From Hydractinia symbiolongicarpus (Eukaryota > Cnidaria > Hydrozoa > Anthoathecata > Hydractiniidae), in the NCBI RefSeq assembly GCF_029227915.1, contig NC_079876.1, positions 10,726,001-10,790,000 of the forward strand: DNA of 64,000 bases, read 5' to 3'. Within the stretch, counting starts at the first letter, position 1; the number at the start of each line of letters is the position of its first letter. The notes beneath the pieces were generated by a model that worked only from the letters and a program-made list of their open reading frames with translations, ran no database searches and was not told the origin of the DNA. This document shows, piece after piece, positions 46,913 to 57,714 of the stretch. Made by a program: the position numbers and the translations under genes.

Positions 46913-47803
46913 TTAGGTTTCAATGGGTAGGATATTAGCTTGGTTTGCGACAGCTGTGATATTACTTGTGATATTCTCCTTGCTACAGAAAAGCAGGTTT
47001 GTTGCAATGTTTCTCATTTTTTTGTTAAGAAATATATAAATAACAGGATCTGTAATGAAACAGATGTACCAAAGAAATCTGATAACTGATTTCACAATGT
47101 TTTCGGTCGAGGTATCCTTGAATCGATCATGCCCCCATGTTGAAATGCATCCAGGTAATACTAACAACAACAGAAAGGAGAATATAATGCAGAATGGAAT
47201 GAAAATTTGTTTTTGCAAAAGAAAATTCTTTTCCCTTCCACTTTGAATGCCAAGATTTCGTCTTCTCTTTTTGAGTTTATAGTTAATCATCACATACACA
47301 AAGATAGCCAGTAATAAATACAAATTATATAAAGTCGGAAGAAGAACGTCGGAATATTGCTTTAATTGCGTTCCATTTTGATTTGGAAAAAGAAACGGTA
47401 TAGCAAAAGTTGTGCTTGAAAACCATATTAATACTTGAACAATGATCAAACGTTTGGAAGTGACATGGTAACTGTATTTGATATGGAGAACCACACAAGT
47501 TAAACGATCGATGATTATAAAGACCATCATCAGACAATATAAAGTCGTCAACCAAAAGAGTATCACACCAAGTAAATCTTTATTGGAACTCTCATAGAAT
47601 GGATTCGTCTTGAAATACTCAACCGATATCTCGCTGGTACCGCAAGCAAGAATTAACATAACTTCAACCAAACTTAAATTTAATAAAATAATTTTTTGAT
47701 TGTTGTTGTTCGGTTTATATTTTTTCAAGCAATATATTCCAAGAAGATGAAAACACAATCCACAAGTAAGCAAAACAAAACTAACGGCTGGAAGAATACC
47801 CAT
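46913..47803 (-). CDS. class A-like seven-transmembrane GPCR, paralog 2
   Basis: An intact single-exon receptor of 296 residues with an ATG at 47803. It has seven hydrophobic segments, DRL at residues 99-101 after TM3, DPVIY starting near 252 in TM7, and the same basic third loop KKRRRNLGIQSGREKN as paralog 1. The opening CGLCFHLLGIYC is shared with paralog 1, indicating a recent common origin. The disulfide cysteines of extracellular loop 2 and TM3 are missing. The C-terminal tail holds two NIT-type sites. Ligand unknown; acts at the plasma membrane. Confidence 0.86.
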   Translation of the reverse strand: MGILPAVSFVLLTCGLCFHLLGIYCLKKYKPNNNNQKIILLNLSLVEVMLILACGTSEISVEYFKTNPFYESSNKDLLGVILFWLTTLYCLMMVFIIIDRLTCVVLHIKYSYHVTSKRLIIVQVLIWFSSTTFAIPFLFPNQNGTQLKQYSDVLLPTLYNLYLLLAIFVYVMINYKLKKRRRNLGIQSGREKNFLLQKQIFIPFCIIFSFLLLLVLPGCISTWGHDRFKDTSTENIVKSVIRFLWYICFITDPVIYIFLNKKMRNIATNLLFCSKENITSNITAVANQANILPIET

Positions 47804-49615
47804 TTGAAAGTTTGCTAGTGTTCTGATATTTTTTTAAACCTGCAATCCAGGAAGTCAGATTAATGCATCTCAAAACCACAAATCAAGGGTGAGATATATT
47901 CTATCATCTGCAACAACGTCAGAAATACAAGAGTGTTTTTTATAAAATAAACAATTCGTGAACATCATCAATTATTTTTCATCAATTATTTTCTTCATAT
48001 CCTTGTTGACTCATCCAATTTATGTACAAGACGTTTATTTAAAGTTTTATTAAAAACAATGATGATTTTCTGCACATTTAATTCTTTACATTTTCTTTAA
48101 AAACTATTTCCAATTAATGAGTTCCTTTAAAGAAGATTCAAAATGTCCAAATTGAAGTTCAAATCAAAATGTAATGCATTGGGAAATATTTTTTTAGGGA
48201 AATAAAAAAAAGCATTGGAAAAATTTTTTGTTCATGGTGTGTAAACCGAAATAAAATCATATCCAATTTTAAAAAAAGATTTTAAAATTGGATATGATTT
48301 TAATATTTCGCCATACATCACAACCGACCACGATAACAGTGGCAACGCCGTGTAGACCGTTATATTTTTTAAATTTGTCAGGACGGCCACTTAATATAGT
48401 TCTAATTTTGCTAGCAGTAAAATACATTTGGGGACACTAAGTTAAAATAATCGTCACACGGGGGTTTATTTGTTGTTTATATTAAAAGCAGTACGGAGTC
48501 TTTATGAATAGAAAAAATTAATTTTACCTCCGGCTTACCATTTGCGCGCCGTATCTCACTTTATCAAGTGAGACTTTGTCTCTTTTTCAAAATAATCCTG
48601 GATAAAGTTATTTTAAACAAGGCAGGCCACTTATCACGAGGTAGCTTAACGCTTATTTGGTTTTCTATACTTTTTCCATTGTTGTTTTCTGGGACCGAGG
48701 TTGCTTACTTTTATAAAACAACTATCGCCTTCGAATATGAATAATTCGTATCTAAAATGTAAAAACAAAACTGTTGTTGTCGAGTATAAAAAGTTAATGT
48801 TGTTGTGAAAAATATTTTAAAAGGAAGAAAAACGTACGATGATATAAGGTCAAAAAGAGAACTGATTGGAGAAATCAATTCGTTCTCTTTGGGATGAAGC
48901 GAAGTTTAGTAATCGAAGCAAAAAACTGATTGGACTTTTATCCAGAGAACGCTAGCTAGCGACCTACTGAGAAAGCGGAAGTTTAGAGTATCTGGTACAA
49001 AAATTAATTTAGGTGTCAAACGATTTTTTAGCCGTTTAACTTTCAGAGCTAAAATTTACCTTAAATATTAAGTTCCTTATGTCTTGAGCAATGAAATATT
49101 TTCTTTAGGCACTTTTTTGTAAGAATGTACTCTGGGTCAGAAGTTCAGAATATCATAGGAATATGTCCAACCTTTGTCCAACCTCGATTTTAAACATAAA
49201 ATTTACCAATAGCTTTAGCAACTTATAGCAAGCTTTATTTTATTAAGGCATTATATATTTTCAGGCCATAGCCATGCTAAGAATTTATTAAGAATAATGA
49301 GGATAGTATTTGTCAAGAAAATTAGAGAACATCGAGGCTGAAACGAATAAAAAAACACTTTTCTTTTAAAATACAAGGTGTATATCCTATCCTTATAAAC
49401 AGTAAAAAGTAATTTTTTTTGTTGTTAATGTTTTTAACGCTACGAAGTCGGTGATTCAGTGTTGATATCGTTATTATAAATATAACACAATGTAAACAAA
49501 CTTAAATCAATGTTTATATCTGTTACGTTATGATCGTTTGAAATATATTCGATTTTTAAATTTGAAAACACTGCATTGTTATCACTCATGACACGCGCTG
49601 TTTTCTTGATACATA
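47804..49615. other. intergenic sequence with one long hairpin
   Basis: No gene is supported. A perfect inverted repeat lies at 48252-48302. Confidence 0.5.
48252..48302. repeat. perfect inverted repeat, about 22-bp arms
   Basis: TAAAATCATATCCAATTTTA and its exact reverse complement flank a short A-rich loop. It could be a MITE core or a small-RNA hairpin; nothing shows transcription. Confidence 0.85.
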
Positions 49616-50954
49616 CAAGACGTATGATATACGCAAACAACCTCGCGAATAAAGTTTACAAAAAGCTGTCTATCAAATTGGGATTTTTGTTACGAAGTTA
49701 GACACGACGTATTTTACTATTCAGATACGCAATAATATTTGTTACACACTTATTTTTCAAAATTGATTTTTGAGACCTTCCTGAACGGAAAATTCCTCTA
49801 ACTTTTAATTTTCGATGGGTCCGTCTTGGGTGAACCGACTGACAGGAAGAAGAAAGACCACAAACCCACAAACCCCAAAATTTGCGAAATTCATTAATTC
49901 AGTTAATTCTGCCTACATTCACTTTTAAAAAGTTTGGTGGAAACACCTTTATTTACTAGTTAGTTAAACAAGTGTTTTGAACACTTGCCTTATCTTTTTA
50001 AAAAAGAACAAGAAGCCCTGGGGGCTCTAAGAATTTCCGCGCGCTACCAAAATATTTGATAAAAACCTGCTAATTCGTTGTGTTATTGTGCCAAACATTC
50101 GAAGGGGTTTGGTGCATGAACCTCTGAAAATAAAGCACACCAGTGACATTATATCTTACAACAAACGCAAACAAAACGAAACGTGTCATAATAAACTCAC
50201 ATTTTAAAAGAAATTGTTAACAAAAAATACAGCCTATCATTCTTGGTTGAAAGTCTTGCGATCGAAACGTTTATGGTCTTAAACGGCATTAGTTGACAAA
50301 AAATCAAAATTTTGATGTGACCATCATTTTCAGCATACTTTTTTTATTAACTGTGTCAATTTTTGTCGAAAATAAAGCAGTTTTAATTTTTGGATAAAAT
50401 TTGGCCTGAAATTACATTTAGGTGACAAGAAACCAAAATTTTGATGTCACCATCATGTTCAGCATACTTTATTTGTTAACTGTGCCAAATTTTGTTGAAA
50501 ATAAAGTAGTTCTAATTTTTGGAACAATTTTGACCTAAAATGACATTTAGGTGACAAAAATCAAAATTATTATGTCACCATTATGTTCAGAATACTTTTT
50601 TTGTTAACTGTGCCAAATTTTGTCGAAAACAAATACCAATTTTAGCCTGAAACGTCAATACGAGACTTCCCAGTAGTTAAGGAGCTTAGGTACGAAGTTT
50701 ACATCTGTGACGGAGCAACGTGAAATCCCAGGGTCGATTTTTTCTCAAAAAATGCTCCGAAAGAAAAAAACGACGGTTTTAAAGAATTTCCTACGCCTTC
50801 GGGCGCGAAAATTCAAAAAAGAAAAAAAAAGTAAAAATAGTTACCAAGATGAGATTCGAACACACGACGACTCCCGTGTCGGTGCTCAGAGAGGCAAAAA
50901 TTTCCATTCTTGTAGGACACATTTGCGTTTTAATACAAGCTCACGAGCTTGTAA
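49616..50954 (-). repeat. inverted repeat pair, left copy (with about 0.8-kb insert)
   Basis: Reverse-complementary to 53276-53793. Outer matching parts are 49616 to about 50010 (AAGACGTATGATATACGCAA, GGGTCCGTCTTGGGTGAACC, AACTTTTTAAAAGTGAATGT on the minus strand) and about 50820-50954 (tRNA-like part). Between them about 810 bp is extra relative to the right copy. A tRNA-like B box (GTGTTCGAATCT, minus strand) lies near 50850-50865. Confidence 0.8.
50295..50655 (+). repeat. 129-bp tandem repeat, about 3 copies
   Basis: Units start with GACAAAAAATCAAAATTTTG at 50295, 50424 and 50553. Each contains CAGCATACTTT..GTTAACTGTG and TTTGTCGAAAA. It lies within the extra segment of the left inverted copy. 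Confidence 0.85.
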
Positions 50955-51237
50955 CAAGTCAAAATAATTGAATTTCTTAATTATGAGTTTGGGTCTGTAC
51001 GGCCAACTGTTTTTTTAATATTTTGGATTGGAATCTTACGATAGATATACAATATACCGAAATGATTCAAGCTTTTATGTTTCTCTTTGTGTTGTTAACT
51101 GTTGATTTACACAGACTGCATAGATTGTCTCTGATTTGGGTATGATGCATTGCAAACTCTTCATTGTGGAAATTCTGTGATAACCTTTTTGTATGACTTA
51201 AGGAAATATGTTGGTATTTTTTTTCATGGCATTGCTG

Positions 51238-51470
51238 CATCGGTATATGTTACATCGGTATATGTTTCAACAATGTATGTTGCATCGGTATATGTTGCTT
51301 GGATATATGTTGCTTGGATATATGTTGCTTGGATATATGTTGCTTGGATATATGTTGTTTAAATATATGTTGCTTGAATATATGTTGCTTGGATATATGT
51401 TGCTTGGATACATGTTGCTTGGATATAAGTTGTTTGGATATATGTTGCATTGGTATATCTTGCATTGCCA
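51238..51470. repeat. 15-bp tandem repeat, about 15 copies
   Basis: The unit is TTGCTTGGATATATG with variants TTGCATCGGTATATG and TTGTTTAAATATATG. Open frames on both strands (for example repeated LDICC or KQHIS) come from the repeat period. Confidence 0.9.
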
Positions 51471-51974
51471 TACTGCATCTTTATTAATACAAACTTCATA
51501 AAGCCTACATTGATAGCGTTACCAGTGTAACTCAAGCAATAAAAAAGTAGGTACTGAAAATATTGTGATGAGTAGCTATTTACTTCCAAAAATAAATAAG
51601 TCCAAACTGTAGAGGGATTTTGTACGCCAACCTCTCCAGGCCTTTTCTTTAATTTTTTTATATTTAATGTTTTTTTTACTTTTAATATCGCTTTCCTTGC
51701 GTAGACATTTTGTTAGTGCAGTTGATTTAGACATTATGTTTGTATTTAGGTTTAGATACTAACTACCAATTACAGTAAAATACCTCATGTTTAAGCGAAT
51801 TGACAAAATGGCAAAAGTACAAAAAGGATCATAAAATATCGAAACATATCATTTAAAATTGAATGAAAAAGAAAAATTATCAACAAAAAAGGCATAGATT
51901 TAGATTATCTACGAACACCTAGACGATACTTGCTACACATGGGTCGTAAATGCAAGTCTCAGAACATCCCTGTG

Positions 51975-52175
51975 TCATCCTCTCTTTTGGATAATAGTTT
52001 CCTTGCTTAATATATTAATATACTCCTTTCCCTTAAACGTTACCATAAAAAAGCCTTTCATGCATTTCTCGTCTCCTTGGTTTACTATTCGTTCAGTCAC
52101 ATGAACTGTACGTCCATGATATTCACTGGATTGTAGAAAATAGAAATTTACTTTTGCAAATCTTTCATTTTTTCC
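51975..52175 (-). CDS. small open frame between the inverted repeats, unknown
   Basis: A 66-codon minus-strand frame from the second methionine begins MKGKNERFAKVNFYFLQSS and continues with a beta-rich pattern (YHGRTVHVTERIV, GFFMVTFKGKEYIN). The amino-acid composition looks protein-like and differs from the random frames nearby. I recognise no family; it has no signal peptide. It could be an exon of a gene, a remnant of the cargo of the element flanked by the inverted repeats, or chance. Evidence is limited to composition. Confidence 0.25.
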   Translation of the reverse strand, partial: GKNERFAKVNFYFLQSSEYHGRTVHVTERIVNQGDEKCMKGFFMVTFKGKEYINILSKETIIQKRG

Positions 52176-52199
52176 TTTCATTGAACACAATCAGCAACC

Positions 52200-53275
52200 C
52201 TTCACAAATGGTTGTATTTCTTTTTCAGAAATTATTGGGATTAGCGTATCATCTTTTATGCTTTCTTCCACTCGTTTGTTAGAGAGGAAAAGAGAAAGAA
52301 GAAATTCTTGCGCATTGCGAAAATCCTTTTAAAAACTTTTGAATGACACTTCAATGTTTAATTTAAACAGACGAATACATTTTAGAGTTTCGAGGAATTA
52401 AAAGCATACATTCCCTTTTATCTGTTTTTTTAGCTGAAGGAAAGAATGTCACGGATGAAATGACTGACCCTTGGAAAGAAACCACGCTCACTTATGCGGA
52501 GGGCTGCTAGCCATGGATGGTTAAATATGGAGTAAAGCAAGGCGTCAAAACAAAATTAACAAAATATTTAAGCGCTTTACAACTGTAGAAATTGCGACAA
52601 CATTTCTAATAAAAACGACCTTAGAATTTTTTGTGGTGTTTGATAAAAAGCTGTAATTGGGAGTTCATAGGAGAGACGTAAAGCCTAGTGTGTTTAACCC
52701 AAATAATTATTCGTCTATTATGGAATTAAAATAAAAATTCAACCAATAGAAGTCCAGTTTTTTTTTCTTGTCTCAACGCTTAAGAAACATTTCTACACAA
52801 AGCAAACAGCCCCAACATGTCTTCTTGGCAAACAGACGTTATATAACTGGTATCATTTTACTGGTTTGTCTATTTCTCAATACTAGAATTATGTTATTGA
52901 TGAAAATTATTGTATGAATCAGGTATTAACCTGCGTAGCTACGTTGAAGTATAGTTAGCCTCAATTTAATCTAAGAATTACTTCAATACCCATTATTTTG
53001 AAATCTGTAGTAAAGAAAGACGCTCCGTAGTCTAACTATCCGTCATTAACATAGAAAATTCATCTTCATCAGGGACGTTTAAAACCATTTCATTCAATTG
53101 AATCACCGTTAAAGAATTGATTAATTTGACAATCTCTTGTAAATATAGTATTTTGTTTGTATGTCCGATCATTTAATCAACACTTGTCAATAGCTCTAAT
53201 AAGAATGCATGAAAATTTTTTACTTTCTTTTTTGTTCAGGTGCAGCATAATGTATGTTTTCGTGCATATCTATCA
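52200..53275. other. interior of the inverted-repeat pair, no supported gene
   Basis: AT-rich; no coding signal is recognised. Confidence 0.45.
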
Positions 53276-53793
53276 TTACAAGCTCGTGAGCTTGTATTAA
53301 AACGCAAATATGTCCTACAAGAATGGAAATTTTTGCCTCTCTGAGCACCGACACGGGAGTTGTCGTGTGTTCGAATCACAACTTGGTAACTATTTTTCTT
53401 TTTTTTTTCCTTTTTTTTTTTTTTAAAGATAAGAAAAGGGTTCAAAAGCCTTATTTAACTAACTGGTAAAGTAAAGGTGTTTGCACCAAACTTTTCAAAA
53501 GTGAATGTAGGCAGAATTAACTGAATTACTGAATTTAGCAAATTTTAGGTAGGGTTTGTGGTCTTTCTTTTTCCTGGGTTCACCCAAGACGGACCCATCG
53601 AAAATTAAAATATCGAGGAATTTTTCGTTCAAGAAGATCTCACAAATCAATTGTGAAATATTACTGCGTAGTATTATTGCGTATCTGAATAGTAAAATAT
53701 GTCGTGCCTAACTTCGTAACAAAAATCACAATTTGATAGACAGCTTTTTGTAAACTTTATTCGCGAGGTTGTTTGCGTATATCATACGTCTTG
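53276..53793 (+). repeat. inverted repeat pair, right copy (tRNA-related, SINE-like)
   Basis: Begins TTACAAGCTCGTGAGCTTGT. It carries a B-box-like GTGTTCGAATCAC (about 53367-53379), then a T-rich tract (53395-53425), then about 370 bp of body ending in ATCATACGTCTTG. The tRNA-like segment with a downstream T/A tract suggests a tRNA-derived repeat. The left copy at 49616-50954 lies in the opposite orientation about 2.3 kb away. Confidence 0.75.
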
Positions 53794-53872
53794 TTTCTGT
53801 TGATTATAGTTAAGCATACATTCCTCCAAGAGTTAAGACAATAATTTCAGATCTGTTACTCAAAGTTTTCGT

Positions 53873-53955
53873 CTTAGATTGCGTACCTTACAATGCGTTG
53901 ATATTGTTTTTCTTCTTAGATTGCGTACCTTACAATGCGTTGATATTGTTTTTTG
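53873..53955 (+). repeat. 41-bp tandem duplication
   Basis: CTTAGATTGCGTACCTTACA, then ATGCGTTGATATTGTTTTT, occurs twice in direct succession with no visible divergence, so it is a recent slippage or duplication event. Confidence 0.9.
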
Positions 53956-54002
53956 AGGCTGTTTTATAAATTTGTAGCTTTTTTATAAATCTTAATAAAA
54001 TT

Positions 54003-54300
54003 TTGCAGTAAACAATTTACAAAGGGTAGCACTGACCATTGACGTCAAGACATAAAAAATGTTGAACTTCGACAGTTGTTATTTACTTTACTTTTATTTT
54101 CTCACAGTTATTTCGAAATGTATGGTTGACAAGAATACACAAGTACTCTTTGTAGTCTTTATTAAAATTTTGCAGTAAACAATTTACAACTGACCATTGA
54201 CGTCAAGACATAAAAAATGTTGAACTTAGACAGTTGTTATTTACTTTCACTTTATTTTCTCACAGTTATTTCGAAATGTATGGCTGACAAGAATACACAC
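54003..54300 (+). repeat. tandem pair of an about 160-bp repeat (family B)
   Basis: Two copies (about 54003-54165 and 54166-54300) share TTGACGTCAAGACATAAAAA, GACAGTTGTTATTTACTTT and CACAGTTATTTCGAAATGTA. A third copy lies at 56105-56240. Confidence 0.85.
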
Positions 54301-54597
54301 AAATACTCATATTGCAGGATCATTATTTGGTATTGTTGGGTCTGTGAAACTTGCCCCAAATTTAACTTTTTTTATTCTGTTTTAAAAGATAATTTTTGAT
54401 GGACATTTTGCAGTGGTAATTGATAAATATACTTACACACACACTATTAAATCCCTTTAAATTTCATTTTCGCTAAATGGGCAAGAAGATAAAATAAAAG
54501 GTTAAATTTTTCATACTAAAAAGTTTATATATAAAATAGGACTCATCTTTTAAGAAATAAACTTTCCAAGCATATAAGCAGACACTGTTGGTACTTT

Positions 54598-55350
54598 GTT
54601 AAAGGAGAGGCGAACAAAAAACTACTTCGTGGCAGCCTGAAAATAAATTTTAAGCGAGAGAAAAAATATTATAGATTTCTAAATCCTAAAATCTACTAAG
54701 ATAACTACTATAATAACAAATAAGGAACTATATTTCATAACTAAGTATCTGTATATCTTCCAAACAACATTTTTACAAAATATTCATGGCTATACAGGAA
54801 GAAAATAAGTAGGTTTTGGATGTACTTACCAGTGAACATTAAAAATAAGATCTTTCACTGAAAATAACCAAGAATATTTTACTTACTATAATAATAACAT
54901 TTTATAACCTTCGTTTAAACTTCTCTGAACTTAAGAAATATCTGTCAAGATTAACAACAATATTTGAAACATATTCCAATGTTTTTTAATTTAGGCACCC
55001 GTTTGACAAATGTAAAAATACTGAATCATAAAAAAATCAGCACTCACAAAGATGTAACCAAATTTATTTTTAACACTGTTTTAGGTTTAGTGTGATGTCG
55101 TTCTGCAAAGTTTTACATGAAATTTATGTGAAAAACATTTATGTGAAAAACAACAAATTTTTATAACCTTAATTTCAATATAAAACATTCTTAGTTTTTT
55201 TTGTTATGATGGCTGCAACATGTAAATTGATTTATTATAGAGCGAAGTATGCACGTCGGTCTGGTCTTTAAAATCAACAAAGTCATCATAAACTTTTATT
55301 CCGCAGCCGTGCCGTGAGCAGTTCGCCTCTCCATTAGTAAACAAGACTTT
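54598..55350. repeat. possible element with short inverted ends
   Basis: AGGAGAGGCGAAC near 54603 and GTTCGCCTCTCC near 55320 are inverted copies with weak flanking similarity. The interior is AT-rich and non-coding. Confidence 0.3.
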
Positions 55351-55949
55351 AATTTTCTTAATTTTTCTATCTTTTATTTAATACGTTACAAAAGAGCAAT
55401 TTCTAGAACCTTCATCACAGCCTTCATTATAGCGATCAGACCACATAATCACTACCCACACAACAATGTGTGGAATGCTTTACGATTTTTTAGGTTATTC
55501 TTCCGTTGCAGCCTCAATAATTTCAAAACTGTCTGTACATCTGAAATGGTTAATTGTGCAAATGCTTAACTTGCGTAACAACTGTCAAGAAGGCGTTTCC
55601 TACGAAAATAAATCTGCTATAAAAAAAGTAAGAATGGCTTGACCTTGTTCTCGTAGTTTGATTTTCGTATAATACTATTCTTTCTAATTTATCGTAGAAT
55701 AACATCCTAGAGGATGATTATATGAAGTGAATTTATGTTCCATATTGTTGTGAAAAGTGCAGCTGTTTATATCAAGTTTCACTTTAGGTTGAATTTAATT
55801 ACAGGACCAAATCTGTACAGGACCGAATATTTTGTGTTCCTGACTTTCACGCATGCGCACTGATCAAAAAGCTCATTTTACTTCAAAGTGAACTGTTTAC
55901 ATTAAAATTTCCCATTAGTTTGAGAATTTACTTCGTGAATTTGACGAAA

Positions 55950-57070
55950 GTGAATAGCCACCCGTAGTGGGTTTCATGTCTCTCAAAGTGTAAACATTTC
56001 TGAAAAACACACTGTAAATCGAAGTCGATCAAACTGGTTTATGTTCATATTCTGTTTTATTTAGAAAGTCTCCTAAAATCTAACGGTTGACACGTGAAGA
56101 TTGATAAACACTGACTATTGACGTCAAGACATAAAAAATGTTAAACTCAGACAGTTGTTATTTACTTTCACTTCATTTCATCACAGTTATTTCGAAATGT
56201 ATGGTTGAAAATACACAAGTACTCTTTGTAGTCTTCTTATCCTGGATAATTGCAATACTCGAATACATCTGTTTAAACGTCATTCTTAGCAAATGAGATA
56301 TTATTGTTAAGAAAATGAAAAGGATTAACGAGAGTAGAATTTTTAAATTTAGTGAAGCCCTGTGTAGTATAATATTAATACCTCACTGAATGAATTAGGG
56401 CATAGACCGAACAAAAATAAGAATTATAAGAAATCAATCTCGACCTCCGATCTCATTGTCTCTTTTTTTTAACGGGACGGCGAGACGAAATATTTTTTCT
56501 TTCTTGCCGTCCCTTATATCAAAAAGAGAAAAAAAAGACCTGAGATCGAGGTTGATGTGAAATATCATTCGAATTTATAATATAATCTTTAGAAAATGAA
56601 TTGCCACCCGTAGTTATTTTTTTGTCTCTCAAGATGATGAAAAGTCATGTAAATATTTCTAAGAAACAAACTGGTGTATGGACACCTTGTGTTTCATGTT
56701 AATGTTCTCCTCAAAATTAGTGGTTGACACGAGAAGATCGATAAAGATCTATCATACATGATGACCTCATACAGTGGCCAGTAATTAATTGCTTACTTTC
56801 ATTTTTAATTGCTTACTGACGAAAGAATATAAACTCATCTATATCAATAAAAATACAAAACCATAAAACAGACATAAGTTGTTTTGCAATTAACAAAGTT
56901 CTAAAGACAGCACTTAACAATAGTGATTGACGTCAAGACGCTATTCTTAGCAAATGAGATATTACTAAGTGAGATATCATGTCAGGAAAATAAAAAGAAT
57001 TGACATAACTACGATTTTTAAATTTAGTGAAGTCCTGTGCAGTATAATATTAATACCTCACTTAATAAAT
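55950..57070 (+). repeat. about 640-660-bp direct tandem duplication
   Basis: Collinear phrases recur: GCCACCCGTAG at 55957 and 56603, GGTTGACACG near 56085 and 56724, and TTCTTAGCAAATGAGATATTA near 56283 and 56944 followed by TTTTTAAATTTAGTGAAG and AGTATAATATTAATACCTCA. The two copies differ by small indels, and a foldback at about 56433-56556 sits in the first. Confidence 0.75.
56433..56556. repeat. foldback (hairpin) element
   Basis: AATCTCGACCTCCGATCTCA...CTCTTTTTTTT...GGGACGGC pairs with GCCGTCCC...AAAAAGAGAAAAAAAAGA...TGAGATCGAGGTTGAT in mirrored order around an AT-rich centre. Confidence 0.8.
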
Positions 57071-57439
57071 TTTAAATTCATAGTATAATCTTCATACTTT
57101 AGTCTTAAGCCAGTCGAAAATCCACGTGAATTTACCAGGCAAAAAATTTGCAGAAAATCTTTATCTGTGGCTTGTCGCAGCTACCATCTTTGTTGTGTAG
57201 ATAAACAATGACCGGTAAAAAAAGTTATGACGTCAGTAACGATATTCCATGACGGAAACATTTTTAAACTTTTAACTGTTGTTAAAAGGTGAGAATAACA
57301 TAGGGCGTTACTGTAATAGATGCTCACATAGTTTTAGGTGAAATTGAACTTACTGATTTCATTTAATCCAAAGGTTCAACAAAAAGTAATTTAATTTCTC
57401 TTACGGAACTTTCATGCAAACACAATAAACAAAGAAATC

Positions 57440-57560
57440 TTATTGCGCATGTGCACAAGCATATGAACTGTCGCGCAATGCTACCGCGCATGCTTACGTA
57501 ATTACAACTCTTATTTGTTAGCCTATAGCGCATGCGCAGTTTGGACAACACCAGGATGAA
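57440..57560 (+). promoter_or_regulatory. candidate promoter with NRF1-like GCGCATGCGC sites
   Basis: A locally G+C-richer stretch in AT-rich surroundings contains AGCGCATGCGCAG (around 57527-57539), a match to the palindromic NRF1 recognition type known in animals, plus related GCGCATGTGC and CGCGCATGC sites at about 57445 and 57484. It precedes the plus-strand NTPase-FN3 gene by about 2 kb. A possible non-coding first exon would end at a GTAATG or GTAAGT donor at 57703-57709. Assignment to that gene is inference. Confidence 0.35.
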
Positions 57561-57714
57561 AAACTCATGTAAACACGACGCCTTCTCATTGCGTTTTGAA
57601 ACCTCGTAAAGGCTAGACACTTAAGAAGTTCAGTTTTAACAAAAACAGACGGAAGATTGAAAGATTGATTTAAATTGAAAGACGGTTTTACTGATTGTTG
57701 AAGGTAATGTAAGT

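Noticed and set aside
46756-47007. Minus-strand 83-codon frame as a separate gene
   Set aside because: Overlaps the end of the intact GPCR in another frame, with no recognisable domain.
51150-51589. Several frames with repeated LDICC, KQHIS or YVAWI
   Set aside because: Artefact of the 15-bp tandem repeat; all frames are open.
57363-57620. Minus-strand 85-codon frame
   Set aside because: Covers the GCGCATGCGC-rich stretch; its cysteine/leucine-rich reading looks like chance and has no family match.
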